Program-made: the position numbers and the translations under genes
Notes under the pieces: model-generated
The model's database searches: none
What the model saw: the letters and a program-made list of their open reading frames with translations, nothing else
Told to the model about the DNA's origin: nothing
From: Acidobacteriota bacterium
GTDB taxonomy: Bacteria; Acidobacteriota; Vicinamibacteria; Fen-336
Direction of reading: 5' to 3'
Assembly (NCBI GenBank): GCA_011526565.1
Contig: WYBL01000100.1
Span: forward strand, 1 to 64,000
DNA: 64,000 nt
Shown: positions 24,615-35,444 of the stretch, one piece after another
Layout of the letters: each line of letters starts with the position of its first letter
Position numbering within the stretch: position 1 is the stretch's first letter

Positions 24615-26501
24615 ATGGGCGGCATGCTGCCTCTCGCCCTCGCCGCTTCGCTGGTCCTGGCCGCGTCGCCCGCGCCCGCCGCGCCCGCCGACGAACTCGA
24701 GTCCACCGTGGCCCGCATGGCCCGCGTCGGCTTCGCGACCTCGCCGAGCTTCTCGCCGGACGGCCGCCGCGTCGCCCTGGTCGCCAACCTCTCGGGCCTG
24801 CCGCAGGTGTGGATCGTGCCGGCGGAGGGCGGGTTCCCGGTGGCGGTGACCGCGCTGGAGGACCCCGTCGGCGGCGTCGAGTGGTCGCCGGACGGCGCCC
24901 ACCTCGCGTTCACGGTGGCGCCCGGCGGAGGCGTCAACGAGCAGGTGTGGGTCGTGCGGCCGGACGGCAGCGGCCTGCGCCGGCTGACGGCCGGCGGCCG
25001 CGAGACCAACCGCTTCTTCGGCTGGCTGCGCGGGGGACGCGAGCTGGCGATGGGCAGCAACGAGCGTGACGGGCGCACGATCGACGCCTTTGTCGTCGAT
25101 CTCGAGAGCGGCGCCCGCCGCGGCGCGACGACGGCGCCGGGCCTCAACAGCACGACCGACGTCAGCCGCGACGGCCGCCGCGCGGTGGTCTCGCGGCTGC
25201 AGAGCCGCGGCGACAACGACCTCTTCCTCGTCGACCTCGCCACCGGCGCGGAGGCGCTGCTGACGCCGCACGAGAAGCCCGGAACCTTCTTCGGCGGGAC
25301 CTTCTCGCCGGACGGCCGCGTCGTCTACCTCGGCTCCAACGCGGGGCGCGACCTGCTGGCCTTCGCCCGCGTCGGCCTCGACGCCGGCGGCCGGCCCGGT
25401 CCGATCGAGGTGCTGGCCGCGCGCGACGACGCCGAGCTGCAGGCGTTCGCGCTCGACGAGGCGGGGGCGACGGCGGCCCTGCTGTGGAATGCCGCGGGCC
25501 GCAACGAGCTGGAGTTCTTCGACCTCGCCGGCGGGGGGCGCACGCCGGGGCCCGCGCTGCCGGCGGAGATCGCGGGCGGCCTCGCCTTCTCGCGGGACAG
25601 CCGCGCGCTCGCCCTCTCGCTCTCGGGCTCCGCGGCGCCCGCCGACGTCTGGGTGCTCGATCGAGCCACCGGCGCGTTCCGGCAGCTCACGCGCAGCCCG
25701 CACCCCGGCGTCGACCTCGCGAGCCTCGTGCGCCCGACGCTCGAGCGTTTCAGGGCGCACGACGGCCTCGAGCTGAGCGGGTGGCTGTACCGGCCGTCAG
25801 GGGCGACGGGCCCCGGCCCGCTGGTGCTCTCCTTCCACGGCGGCCCCGAGGGCCAGGAGCGACCGGCCTTCCGCAGCGACTACCAGGCCCTGCTCGCCCG
25901 CGGCATCGCCGTCTTCGCGCCCAACGTGCGGGGTTCGTCCGGCTTCGGCAAGCGCTTCGTCAACCTCGACAACGGCGCCCTGCGCCACGACGGCGTGCGC
26001 GACATCGAGGACTGCCTGAAGCACGTGGTGGCCGCGGGCGTCGCCGACCCGCGCCGCGTCGGCATCATGGGCGGGTCGTACGGCGGCTACATGGTGATGG
26101 CGGGCCTGACGCGCTGGCCCGACGCGTTCGCGGCCGGCGCCAACCTGTTCGGTGTCGTCAACTTCGCGACCTTCTTCGCCCACACCGAGCCGTGGATGGC
26201 GGCGATCTCGAAGGTCGAGTACGGCGACCCGGACACCGAGGCCGCGATGCTGAAGTCGCTGTCGCCGATCCACGAGGTCGACCGCGTGAAGGCGCCGACG
26301 ATCGTGCTGCACGGCGCCAACGACACCAACGTGCCCGTCGTGGAGGCCGAGCAGGTGGTCGAGAACCTGAAGCGCCGCGGCGTGCCGGTCGAGTACGTGC
26401 TGTTCCCCGACGAAGGCCACGGCTGGCGCAAGACGCCCAACCGCATCCGCTCGACCGTGGCCGTCGTGCGCTGGTTCGACCGCTACCTGAACGCGCGCTG
26501 A
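24615..26501 (+). CDS. Exported S9-family prolyl oligopeptidase / dipeptidyl aminopeptidase-like peptidase
   Basis: 628 residues with a signal peptide (LPLALAASLVLAASPAPAAPA). Residues about 35-350 contain TolB-like propeller repeats (SFSPDGRRVALVAN, EWSPDGAHLAFT, FSPDGRVVYLGSN). The C-terminal alpha/beta hydrolase holds the catalytic triad S488 (GGSYGGYMV), D570 (HGANDTNVPV) and H602 (DEGHGW). The order fits S9C-type acylaminoacyl or dipeptidyl peptidases, which the propeller restricts to short peptides. It likely digests peptides in the periplasm or outside. The ATG at 24615 or 24624 may be used. It is convergent with the glucosaminidase gene, only 9 bp apart. Confidence 0.9.
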   Translation: MGGMLPLALAASLVLAASPAPAAPADELESTVARMARVGFATSPSFSPDGRRVALVANLSGLPQVWIVPAEGGFPVAVTALEDPVGGVEWSPDGAHLAFTVAPGGGVNEQVWVVRPDGSGLRRLTAGGRETNRFFGWLRGGRELAMGSNERDGRTIDAFVVDLESGARRGATTAPGLNSTTDVSRDGRRAVVSRLQSRGDNDLFLVDLATGAEALLTPHEKPGTFFGGTFSPDGRVVYLGSNAGRDLLAFARVGLDAGGRPGPIEVLAARDDAELQAFALDEAGATAALLWNAAGRNELEFFDLAGGGRTPGPALPAEIAGGLAFSRDSRALALSLSGSAAPADVWVLDRATGAFRQLTRSPHPGVDLASLVRPTLERFRAHDGLELSGWLYRPSGATGPGPLVLSFHGGPEGQERPAFRSDYQALLARGIAVFAPNVRGSSGFGKRFVNLDNGALRHDGVRDIEDCLKHVVAAGVADPRRVGIMGGSYGGYMVMAGLTRWPDAFAAGANLFGVVNFATFFAHTEPWMAAISKVEYGDPDTEAAMLKSLSPIHEVDRVKAPTIVLHGANDTNVPVVEAEQVVENLKRRGVPVEYVLFPDEGHGWRKTPNRIRSTVAVVRWFDRYLNAR

Positions 26502-26510
26502 ACGCGCGCG

Positions 26511-27164
26511 CTAGCGCAGCGCGAGGCCGTGGAAGGCCAGCGCTTCGCGGTAGCGCGCGACGATCGCCGCGCCGTAGCCGGGGTCGGTCGCCCACTCGCC
26601 GCGGCCGAGCTGGTTCCAGTACGGGGCGCGACCGCGGGGCCGGACCAGGTCGAAGCGCGGGTCGACGCAGGGGAAGGCCAGCGGCGGCGACGCGCACGTC
26701 GTCGCCCGCGGGTCGGCGTAGGCGCGCAGGTGCTGGACCTGGGCGCGCACGCCGATCCGCGCGCTGGGGAAGCTCGCGGCCTGGCCCGGGTTCGCGTCGA
26801 CGGCGCCCAGCCCCGAGAAGTTGTTCTTCCACGCGGGCACGGTGCCGGGGAAGCGGAACCAGCCGGTCTCGATCACCGCCTGCACGAACGCGACGTCGCC
26901 GGCGACACCTTCGGCCGCGCCTTCTTCGACGAAGTAGCGGGCGATCGCGTCGAGCGGCTCGCTCGCTCTCCAGGCGCCGGGCGGCTGCGGCCGGCGGCCG
27001 CGGACCCAGGCCGCGAGCTGGGCCGCGTCGAGCCGGGCCGGCGCCAGGATCGCCACCCGTGGCCCGGAGGGCGGCAGCGGCACCTGCGGGCGGCGCACGC
27101 CGCCACACGCCGCTGCCAGTGCGGCGAGCAGGCCGACGCCGGCAGCGCGGAGGAGGCGGCTCAC
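26511..27164 (-). CDS. Glucosaminidase-domain protein (peptidoglycan hydrolase, probable lipoprotein)
   Basis: 217 residues from GTG 27164, which places an Arg-rich start and hydrophobic signal (RLLRAAGVGLLAALAAACGG) at the N-terminus; the frame further upstream is a shadow. The Cys after LAAA may be lipidated, though the lipobox is imperfect. The catalytic part VAFVQAVIETGWFRFPGTVPAWKNNFSGLGA matches the beta-N-acetylglucosaminidase domain (GH73-like: catalytic Glu in the AQ..-E-TG context, then NNF.G). YADPRATTC and the final YWNQLGRGEWATDPGYGAAI complete it. It would cleave between GlcNAc and MurNAc during wall remodelling. Divergent from the next operon across 90 bp. Confidence 0.8.
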   Translation of the reverse strand: MSRLLRAAGVGLLAALAAACGGVRRPQVPLPPSGPRVAILAPARLDAAQLAAWVRGRRPQPPGAWRASEPLDAIARYFVEEGAAEGVAGDVAFVQAVIETGWFRFPGTVPAWKNNFSGLGAVDANPGQAASFPSARIGVRAQVQHLRAYADPRATTCASPPLAFPCVDPRFDLVRPRGRAPYWNQLGRGEWATDPGYGAAIVARYREALAFHGLALR

Positions 27165-27254
27165 GAGTCCGGACTCTACACGACCCCTGCCGGGCCCCCG
27201 GGTGTAGACTTTTCGAAGTAGCGCGGCCGGGGCCGCGGGTCGCGGCCCGGCCGG

Positions 27255-28022
27255 ATGGAGCCCCGCGTGGGCGCTGGCGACTCCTCGAGTCGTGGGTCGT
27301 CCGGAGAAAGCGGGGGAGTCGCGCACCCGATTCTCCCCCTCGGAGGCGACGAAGCGGCGCGCGAGGCTCGCCGCGCCGCCAAGGCCGAACCCCGCCGCCC
27401 GCTGGAGCCGTGGGAGCGCTACCGCGCGCTGATCGACACCCTCGAGGAGGCCCACAAGCTGGCCGACCTCGGCGACCACAAGGCACGCTTCGCGCTCGTC
27501 ATCATGGGTGCGCTCAACGTGGTGCTGTTCGTGGTCGGCACCCGCTCCGACCTGGCGACGGCGGTGCCGGATGCCTGGCGGCCGTGGCTCACGGCCTACC
27601 TCGTGACCTACGCGCTGGTCGCGCTCTACTTCTTCGCGCGGGCGATCGAGGCGCTGCGGCCGCGGCGCCTGCGGCTGCACGTGCCGCTCGTGGACGGCGC
27701 GCTGGACGGGCCGATCGGGCTGCGCTTCCACGAGGACGCGCTGACCCGCGACGCCGACGGGTATCGGGACGCGTGGGCCGCGGTGCGCGTCGACCAGCTC
27801 AACGCCGAGCTGGCGGCGCAGGCGCACACCCTGGCCCACGTCAACCGCTCGCAGTACCTCGCGCTGCGGCGGCTGTACCGCGGCCTGCACGTGATGGTCG
27901 CGCTGCTGACCGGGCTGCTGCTGTTCGACGCGCTGCTCCTGCTGTCGCGCCCGGCCGCGCCGCCCGCCCCGCCGCCCGGCGTCGCCGTCCCGCTCGACGC
28001 GCTGACCGGAGGCCGGCCGTGA
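27255..28022 (+). CDS. Membrane protein resembling Pycsar-TM effectors (DUF5706-like)
   Basis: 255 residues with a polar N-terminus, then RYRALIDTLEEAHKLADLGDHKARFALVI running into a membrane helix, a second helix (YLVTYALVALYFFARAIEALRPR), a soluble segment of about 85 residues, and a third helix preceded by AQAHTLAHVNRSQYLALRRLYRG. This order (helix with D.KA at its base, two close membrane helices, then L..I...KY..L before a last helix) is that of the PycTM/DUF5706 family, whose studied members are membrane effectors activated by cyclic nucleotides. The resemblance is architectural and unproven. No cyclase is adjacent, so an anti-phage role is not supported by context. It shares a GTGA overlap with the porin gene. 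Confidence 0.5.
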   Translation: MEPRVGAGDSSSRGSSGESGGVAHPILPLGGDEAAREARRAAKAEPRRPLEPWERYRALIDTLEEAHKLADLGDHKARFALVIMGALNVVLFVVGTRSDLATAVPDAWRPWLTAYLVTYALVALYFFARAIEALRPRRLRLHVPLVDGALDGPIGLRFHEDALTRDADGYRDAWAAVRVDQLNAELAAQAHTLAHVNRSQYLALRRLYRGLHVMVALLTGLLLFDALLLLSRPAAPPAPPPGVAVPLDALTGGRP

Positions 28023-29227
28023 TCGCGCGCGCCACGTGGGCCTTGGCCGGGCTGCTGCTCGCGCGCGGCGCCGGGGCCGGGGACGCGGGCTTCCAGGCGT
28101 GGCCGCCGGCGTGGAGCAGCGCTTCGGGCGCGCGCGTCGCGCTGACCGGCTTCGTCCAGCTCGACGCCCGGGCCTTCCCCGGCTGGGAGGTCGCGGGCGC
28201 GGAGGCGTCGGCGCGGGCCGAGACCGCCGAGGCGCGGCGGGGACGGCTCGGCGTCGAGGGCGAGTGGGGGCGGATCGAGTTCGAGGTCGAGGCCGACCTC
28301 GCGGACGGCGACGAGCGGCTGAAGGACGCCTGGCTCGGCTGGCGCCTCGGGCGCGCGCTGCGGCTGCGCGCGGGGCGCTTCAAGCCGCCCGTCACTCGCG
28401 AGTGGCTGACCGGGTCGCGAAGGCTCGACTTCCTGGAGCGCTCGCTGCCCGTGCGCGCGCTGGCTCCCGGTCGCGACTGGGGCGGGCTCGCGATCGCCCG
28501 CCTCGCGGACTTCGAGCTGCACGCCGGCGCGTTCGCCGGCGACGGCGCCGCGGACCGCTCGCGGGCGGAGACGACGCTCGCGGTACGGATCGCGTGGCGC
28601 GGGCCACGCGATCTCGAGCTCGGCGCCTCGGGCAGCGTCGGCGACGTGCGCGCGGACCCGCCTGCGGCAGCCGAGCCGCGGCCGCGGGGGATCGCAGGCG
28701 ACGCGCCCTCGGGCTTCCGCTTCTCCGAGCCCCGCTTCGTGGACGGTCGCCGGCGTCGCCTCGGTCTCGACGCCGGAGTGGCGCTCGGCCCGGTCGCGTT
28801 CGCTGCGGAAGGGGTGTGGCTGCGGGAGCGGCGACGGGGCCAGGGTCCGCTGGGCGACGACCTGCCCGACGAGGTGGCGCGCGGCCTGGCGGGGTCGGCA
28901 CTGTGGCGACCGCTGCGCGAGGTCTCTGCCAAGGGGCGTCGCCGGCCCGCGCGCACGCTGGAGCTGGGGCTCCGCTTCGAGCGGCTGTGCTTCGACGACG
29001 CGGGGCCCGACGCCGGTTTCGCCAGCGCGGGCAGCCGGGCCCGCAACGTGAGGCCCGCCGGCGCCGAGGCGTGGACCGCCGGGGCCTCGTGGTGGCCGCG
29101 GCCGTGGGTGCGGCTGGTGGCGAACCTGATTCTGGAGCGGTACGACGACGCGCTGCGGGCGCCGGAGCCGGGGCGGGCGGGGAACTACCCGACGCTCGCC
29201 GCCCGCCTGCAGCTCGCGCTGCCGTGA
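28019..29227 (+). CDS. Outer-membrane porin, phosphate-selective OprO/OprP-like
   Basis: 402 residues from GTG 28019, overlapping the previous stop as GTGA. A signal peptide (ATWALAGLLLARGAGA) leads to beta-barrel strands: VALTGFVQLDARAF, RRGRLGVEGEWGRIEFEVEADLADG, LKDAWLGWRLGRALRLRAGRFKPPVTREWLTGSRRLDFLERS. This block, with its A..G.FKPP and FLERS/LPV elements, is the recognisable core of OprO/OprP porins. The protein ends LAARLQLALP with alternating hydrophobics, typical of a last barrel strand. OprP members carry phosphate or polyphosphate, but this one may differ. The same operon encodes a secreted phosphatase, which fits phosphate acquisition. Confidence 0.82.
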   Translation: MIARATWALAGLLLARGAGAGDAGFQAWPPAWSSASGARVALTGFVQLDARAFPGWEVAGAEASARAETAEARRGRLGVEGEWGRIEFEVEADLADGDERLKDAWLGWRLGRALRLRAGRFKPPVTREWLTGSRRLDFLERSLPVRALAPGRDWGGLAIARLADFELHAGAFAGDGAADRSRAETTLAVRIAWRGPRDLELGASGSVGDVRADPPAAAEPRPRGIAGDAPSGFRFSEPRFVDGRRRRLGLDAGVALGPVAFAAEGVWLRERRRGQGPLGDDLPDEVARGLAGSALWRPLREVSAKGRRRPARTLELGLRFERLCFDDAGPDAGFASAGSRARNVRPAGAEAWTAGASWWPRPWVRLVANLILERYDDALRAPEPGRAGNYPTLAARLQLALP

Positions 29228-29239
29228 TAGGAGGGGGCG

Positions 29240-30409
29240 ATGAAGTGGCCCCTGGGCGTGGCGGTCGCCGTGCTGGCGGCCGCGCCGTGCGCGCCGGGGC
29301 AGGAAGCCCCGCGCGAGCCGCTGTTCGACCCCGCGCGGCTGCACGTCGTGCAGATCGAGATCGACCCCGCCGACTGGGCCGCTCTGCAGGCGGGCTACTG
29401 GTCGAACCAGTTCTACGCGGCCGACGTGGCGCTCGACGGCGAGGTCGTCCGCCAGGTCGGCGTGCGCTCGCGCGGCGACGGCTCGCGCAACGAGCGCAAG
29501 CCCGGGCTCAAGCTCGACTTCAACCGCCACGTGCCCGGCCAGGAGCACCACGGCTACAAGTCGCTCGTGCTCGACAACCTCGTGCAGGACCCGAGCGGCC
29601 TGCGCGAGGCGCTCGCGTTCGAGGTGTTCGAGGCGATGGGCCTGGCCGCGCCGCAGGCCAGCTTCGCGCGCGTCTACGTCAACGGCGCGTATCACGGTCT
29701 CTACGGCCTGGTCGAACCGGTCAGCGGTCACCTGCTCAACGAGCGGTTCGGGGAGGACGGCGGCAACCTGTTCGACTACGAGTGGGTCGACGCCTGGCGC
29801 TTCGAGGAGCGCGGCGACGCGGCAGCCTACGTGCCCGCTCCCTTCCAGCCCGAGAGCACCGAGCAGCCGTTCGACCCCGGCGCCCTGCTCGAACTGGTGC
29901 ACGACGCCAACGCGGCGCCGGGCGGGTTCTACCTCGAGGAGATCGCGCAGCACCTCGACCCGTGGCGGCTGGCCACCTACCTGGCCGTGGAGAACGCCGT
30001 CGCCGAGCGCGACGGCTTCGTCGGCGCCTGGGGCGTCAACAACCTCTACTTCTACCAGTTCCGCGGCCAGCGCCGGTTCGTGCTGATCCCGTGGGACAAG
30101 GACTCCACGTTCGCCGAGGGGCGCTGGCCGGTCGAATACGGACTCGCCGACAACGTGTTGACCCGCGGCCTGATGACCGATGCCCGCTTCGCCGACGACT
30201 ACCGCTTCGAGCTGAAGCGGGCGGCCGTCTCTTTCGTCAACGAGCGCTGGCTGCTGCCCCGGCTGGAGAGCCGGTACGCGCTGATCCGGGAGGCGATGCT
30301 CGCCGACCCGGCGAAGCCGTACTCGAACGAGCAGTTCGAGGACGCGGTCGTGCGGTTGCGGACCTGCCTCGCGGAACGCGAGGCGAACGTGCTGGAGCAA
30401 GTGCCATGA
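29240..30409 (+). CDS. Secreted CotH-family protein kinase-like protein
   Basis: 389 residues, with an AGGAGGGGG ribosome site just upstream of ATG 29240 and a signal peptide ending CAPGQ. The CotH fold is recognised from VGVRSRGDGSRNERKPGLKLDFNRHVPGQ (N-lobe and Lys), LVLDNLVQDPSGLREALAFEVFEAMG, the catalytic stretch AERDGFVGAWGVNNLYFYQ (Asp and NN) and the metal-binding RFVLIPWDKDSTF. CotH proteins are atypical kinases that phosphorylate secreted or surface proteins such as spore coat CotG. Substrate is unknown; the adjacent porin and phosphatase are candidates for a shared surface system. The stop overlaps the phosphatase start (ATGA). Confidence 0.88.
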   Translation: MKWPLGVAVAVLAAAPCAPGQEAPREPLFDPARLHVVQIEIDPADWAALQAGYWSNQFYAADVALDGEVVRQVGVRSRGDGSRNERKPGLKLDFNRHVPGQEHHGYKSLVLDNLVQDPSGLREALAFEVFEAMGLAAPQASFARVYVNGAYHGLYGLVEPVSGHLLNERFGEDGGNLFDYEWVDAWRFEERGDAAAYVPAPFQPESTEQPFDPGALLELVHDANAAPGGFYLEEIAQHLDPWRLATYLAVENAVAERDGFVGAWGVNNLYFYQFRGQRRFVLIPWDKDSTFAEGRWPVEYGLADNVLTRGLMTDARFADDYRFELKRAAVSFVNERWLLPRLESRYALIREAMLADPAKPYSNEQFEDAVVRLRTCLAEREANVLEQVP

Positions 30410-32010
30410 AGCGCATTCCCGCCTTCGCCGCGGCGCTCGCCGCGGTCGCGCTGCAGGCGCCGAGCGCCGGCCCGCGCGTCGTCCGCGGCCCGTACCTGCA
30501 GGCCCCCGAGCCCGGCCAGGTCCGCGTCGTCTGGTACACGGACGTCGCCGCCGAAGGCGTCGTGCAGTGGCGGATCGCGGGCGGCGCCTGGCAGGAGGCG
30601 CGCGATCCCGCGGGGGCCTCCACCCGCCAGGAGGTGGCGTTGCCCGCGCTGGTGCCGGGCCTCGGCCACGAGTACCGGCTGCCCGACGGGCGCACGTTCA
30701 CCTTCACGGCCCCCGCGGCGGGCCTGCAGATGGCCGTGTTCGGCGACTGTGGCAGCGCGGAGCCCGGCCAGCACGCCGTCGCCGCCCTGATCGCGCGGCG
30801 GATGCCGGCCGCCGACAGCGCGCTGATCGTCGGCGACGTCGTCTACCCGAGCGGCGCGGACTCCGACTACGGCGGGCGCTTCTTCGGTCCCTACGCGAGC
30901 CTGCTGCCGCGCATGGTGTTCTTCGCGGCGCTCGGCAACCACGACGTCGAGACAGAGAACGGAGCTCCCTACCTGCGCGTGTTCACGCTGCCGCGCAACG
31001 GTCCGCCCGCGCTGCCGCCGGAGACGGCGTACTCCTTCGAGCGCGGCGGGGTGCACTTCGTCGTCCACGACTCCAACCTGCCCGCGGCGAAGCTGCTGGC
31101 GCAGGCCGGGGCGTGGCACGCGGCCGACCTGCACGCGAGCGGCGCCCGGTTCCGGGTCGCGGTGCTGCACCACAGCCCGTGGAGCTCGGCGGAGAACTCG
31201 CTCACGTCCCAGGTCGTCGCGCTGCGCGAGGCGCTGACCCCGTTCTTCGCCCGCTCCGGCGTCGACCTGGTGCTGGCGGGCCACGACCACACCTACGAGC
31301 GCACGCGGCCGCTGGACGGCGTCGTCTACGTGACCTCGGGCAACGGCGGCTACGAGCTCTACCCGCGGCGCGCGACGCGGCCCGAGACCGACGTCTTCTA
31401 CAACGCCCGCCACGGCTTCAGCGCGCTGACCGCGAGCGGCCCGCTGCTCCAGCTCGAACACGTCGACATCGGCGAGTGCCGCGTGGACACCCTGCAGCTC
31501 AAGAAGCCGGTCGCCCGCGGCGACGCGTGGAAGCTGCTGCCCGGCCTCGCCGAGGCGCCGGACGGCTGGACGCGGCCGGAGTTCGACGACCACGCCTGGC
31601 GCTCCGGCCCCGCCGGGTTCGGCTTCGGGGCGCCGGGCCTGGCCACGCCGCTGTCGGAGCTGCTCGGCGTCGCGCCGGTGCTGCACGCCCGCATCGGCTT
31701 CGAGGTGCCGACCCCCGGCGTGGTGCGCGAGGCGCTGCTGCGGCTGCGTTACGACGACGGCTTCGTCGCCTGGCTCAACGGCGAGGAGGTCGCGCGCCGC
31801 AACGTGCCGGCCGGCGCCGGGCCGCGCGCGACGGCCTCGGCGCGGCACCCGGGCGACGACTACGAGACCTTCGCCCTGCCCGTGGGCCTGCTGCGGCCGG
31901 GGCTGAACCGGCTGGCGATCGAGGTCCGCAACGTCGCTGCCGACGACCCGACATTGGTACTGGTCCCGGAGCTGACGCTGCTCGCGGCCGACCCGGGGCG
32001 CTGCCCGTAG
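30406..32010 (+). CDS. Secreted metallophosphoesterase (purple acid phosphatase-like) with C-terminal beta domain
   Basis: 534 residues from ATG 30406 (ATGA overlap). After a short signal (FAAALAAVALQAPSAG) an N-terminal Fn3-like domain (RVVRGPYLQAPEPGQVRVVWYTD) typical of purple acid phosphatases precedes the metallophosphoesterase core: FGDCGS, VGDVVYPSG..SDYG, ALGNHD, VLHHSPWSS and AGHDHTYER. These hold a dinuclear metal centre for phosphomonoester hydrolysis. Residues about 365-534 form a beta-sandwich (FDDHAWRSGPAGFGFG, FVAWLNGEEVARRN) of the jelly-roll kind seen after many secreted enzymes. Probably releases phosphate from organic esters in the periplasm or at the surface; last of a four-gene operon. 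Confidence 0.88.
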   Translation: MKRIPAFAAALAAVALQAPSAGPRVVRGPYLQAPEPGQVRVVWYTDVAAEGVVQWRIAGGAWQEARDPAGASTRQEVALPALVPGLGHEYRLPDGRTFTFTAPAAGLQMAVFGDCGSAEPGQHAVAALIARRMPAADSALIVGDVVYPSGADSDYGGRFFGPYASLLPRMVFFAALGNHDVETENGAPYLRVFTLPRNGPPALPPETAYSFERGGVHFVVHDSNLPAAKLLAQAGAWHAADLHASGARFRVAVLHHSPWSSAENSLTSQVVALREALTPFFARSGVDLVLAGHDHTYERTRPLDGVVYVTSGNGGYELYPRRATRPETDVFYNARHGFSALTASGPLLQLEHVDIGECRVDTLQLKKPVARGDAWKLLPGLAEAPDGWTRPEFDDHAWRSGPAGFGFGAPGLATPLSELLGVAPVLHARIGFEVPTPGVVREALLRLRYDDGFVAWLNGEEVARRNVPAGAGPRATASARHPGDDYETFALPVGLLRPGLNRLAIEVRNVAADDPTLVLVPELTLLAADPGRCP

Positions 32011-32070
32011 CTCGCGGTGGCGGCGGGTTAGAATCCCCCGAGGCCGCCACCAGGGCGGGGGGAGTCATCC

Positions 32071-32463
32071 ATGAGCAGCTACCCGGACGATCGCCGTTAC
32101 TCCAAGGACCACGAGTGGCTGAAGGTCGAAGGCGACCTCGGCCGCGTCGGCGTCACCGACTACGCGCAGAAGCAGCTCGGCGACGTGGTGTTCCTCGAGT
32201 TGCCCGCGGTCGGCGCCAAGTTCAAGGCCCACGAGCGCTTCGGCACCGTCGAGTCCGTCAAGGCCGTCTCCGAGCTCTACTGCCCCGTGGGCGGCGAGGT
32301 CGTCGAGGCGAACGCCGACCTGGCCCAGAAGCCGGAGGCGATCAACACCGACCCCCACGGCGAGGGCTGGATGATCGTCGTGAAGATCGCGGACAAGAAG
32401 GACGTCGACGCGCTGATGGACGCCGCGGCGTACGCGGCACACGTGGCCTCCGAGGCCAAGTAG
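32071..32463 (+). CDS. gcvH: Glycine cleavage system H protein
   Basis: 130 residues, full length. DHEWLKVEGDLGRVGVTDYAQKQLGDVVFLELP and the lipoylation motif GTVESVKAVSELY (lipoyl-lysine K64) identify GcvH, which carries the aminomethyl group between the P, T and L proteins. It starts 60 bp after the phosphatase gene and is followed by a hairpin and then gcvP, so H and P can be expressed from one transcript with attenuation between them. Codon use matches the neighbours. Confidence 0.96.
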   Translation: MSSYPDDRRYSKDHEWLKVEGDLGRVGVTDYAQKQLGDVVFLELPAVGAKFKAHERFGTVESVKAVSELYCPVGGEVVEANADLAQKPEAINTDPHGEGWMIVVKIADKKDVDALMDAAAYAAHVASEAK

Positions 32464-32477
32464 ACCCCACAGGTTCG

Positions 32478-32500
32478 AGGGCCCCGCGCCGGGGCCCTTT
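32478..32500 (+). terminator. GC-rich hairpin with short T-run between gcvH and gcvP
   Basis: A perfect stem (GGGCCCC / GGGGCCC, extended by an A-T pair) with a GCGCC loop ends in TTT at 32498-32500, 15 bp after the gcvH stop. The T-run is short, so it may act as a partial terminator or as a 3'-end stabiliser that makes gcvH more abundant than gcvP. Confidence 0.5.
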
Positions 32501-32547
32501 CGTCCCCCGCGGCCGCCCGGCCGCAGAACGACACGCAGGTCCCCGCC

Positions 32548-35397
<2,850 letters not shown>

Positions 35398-35444
35398 CAC
35401 GATCCTGACAGCGGGCGCGGCGCGACCCGGCGCATCATGCGCCC

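Noticed and set aside
27165..32010. Anti-phage (Pycsar) system at the PycTM-like gene
   Set aside because: No cyclase or other defence gene is adjacent and the gene is coupled to a porin-kinase-phosphatase operon.
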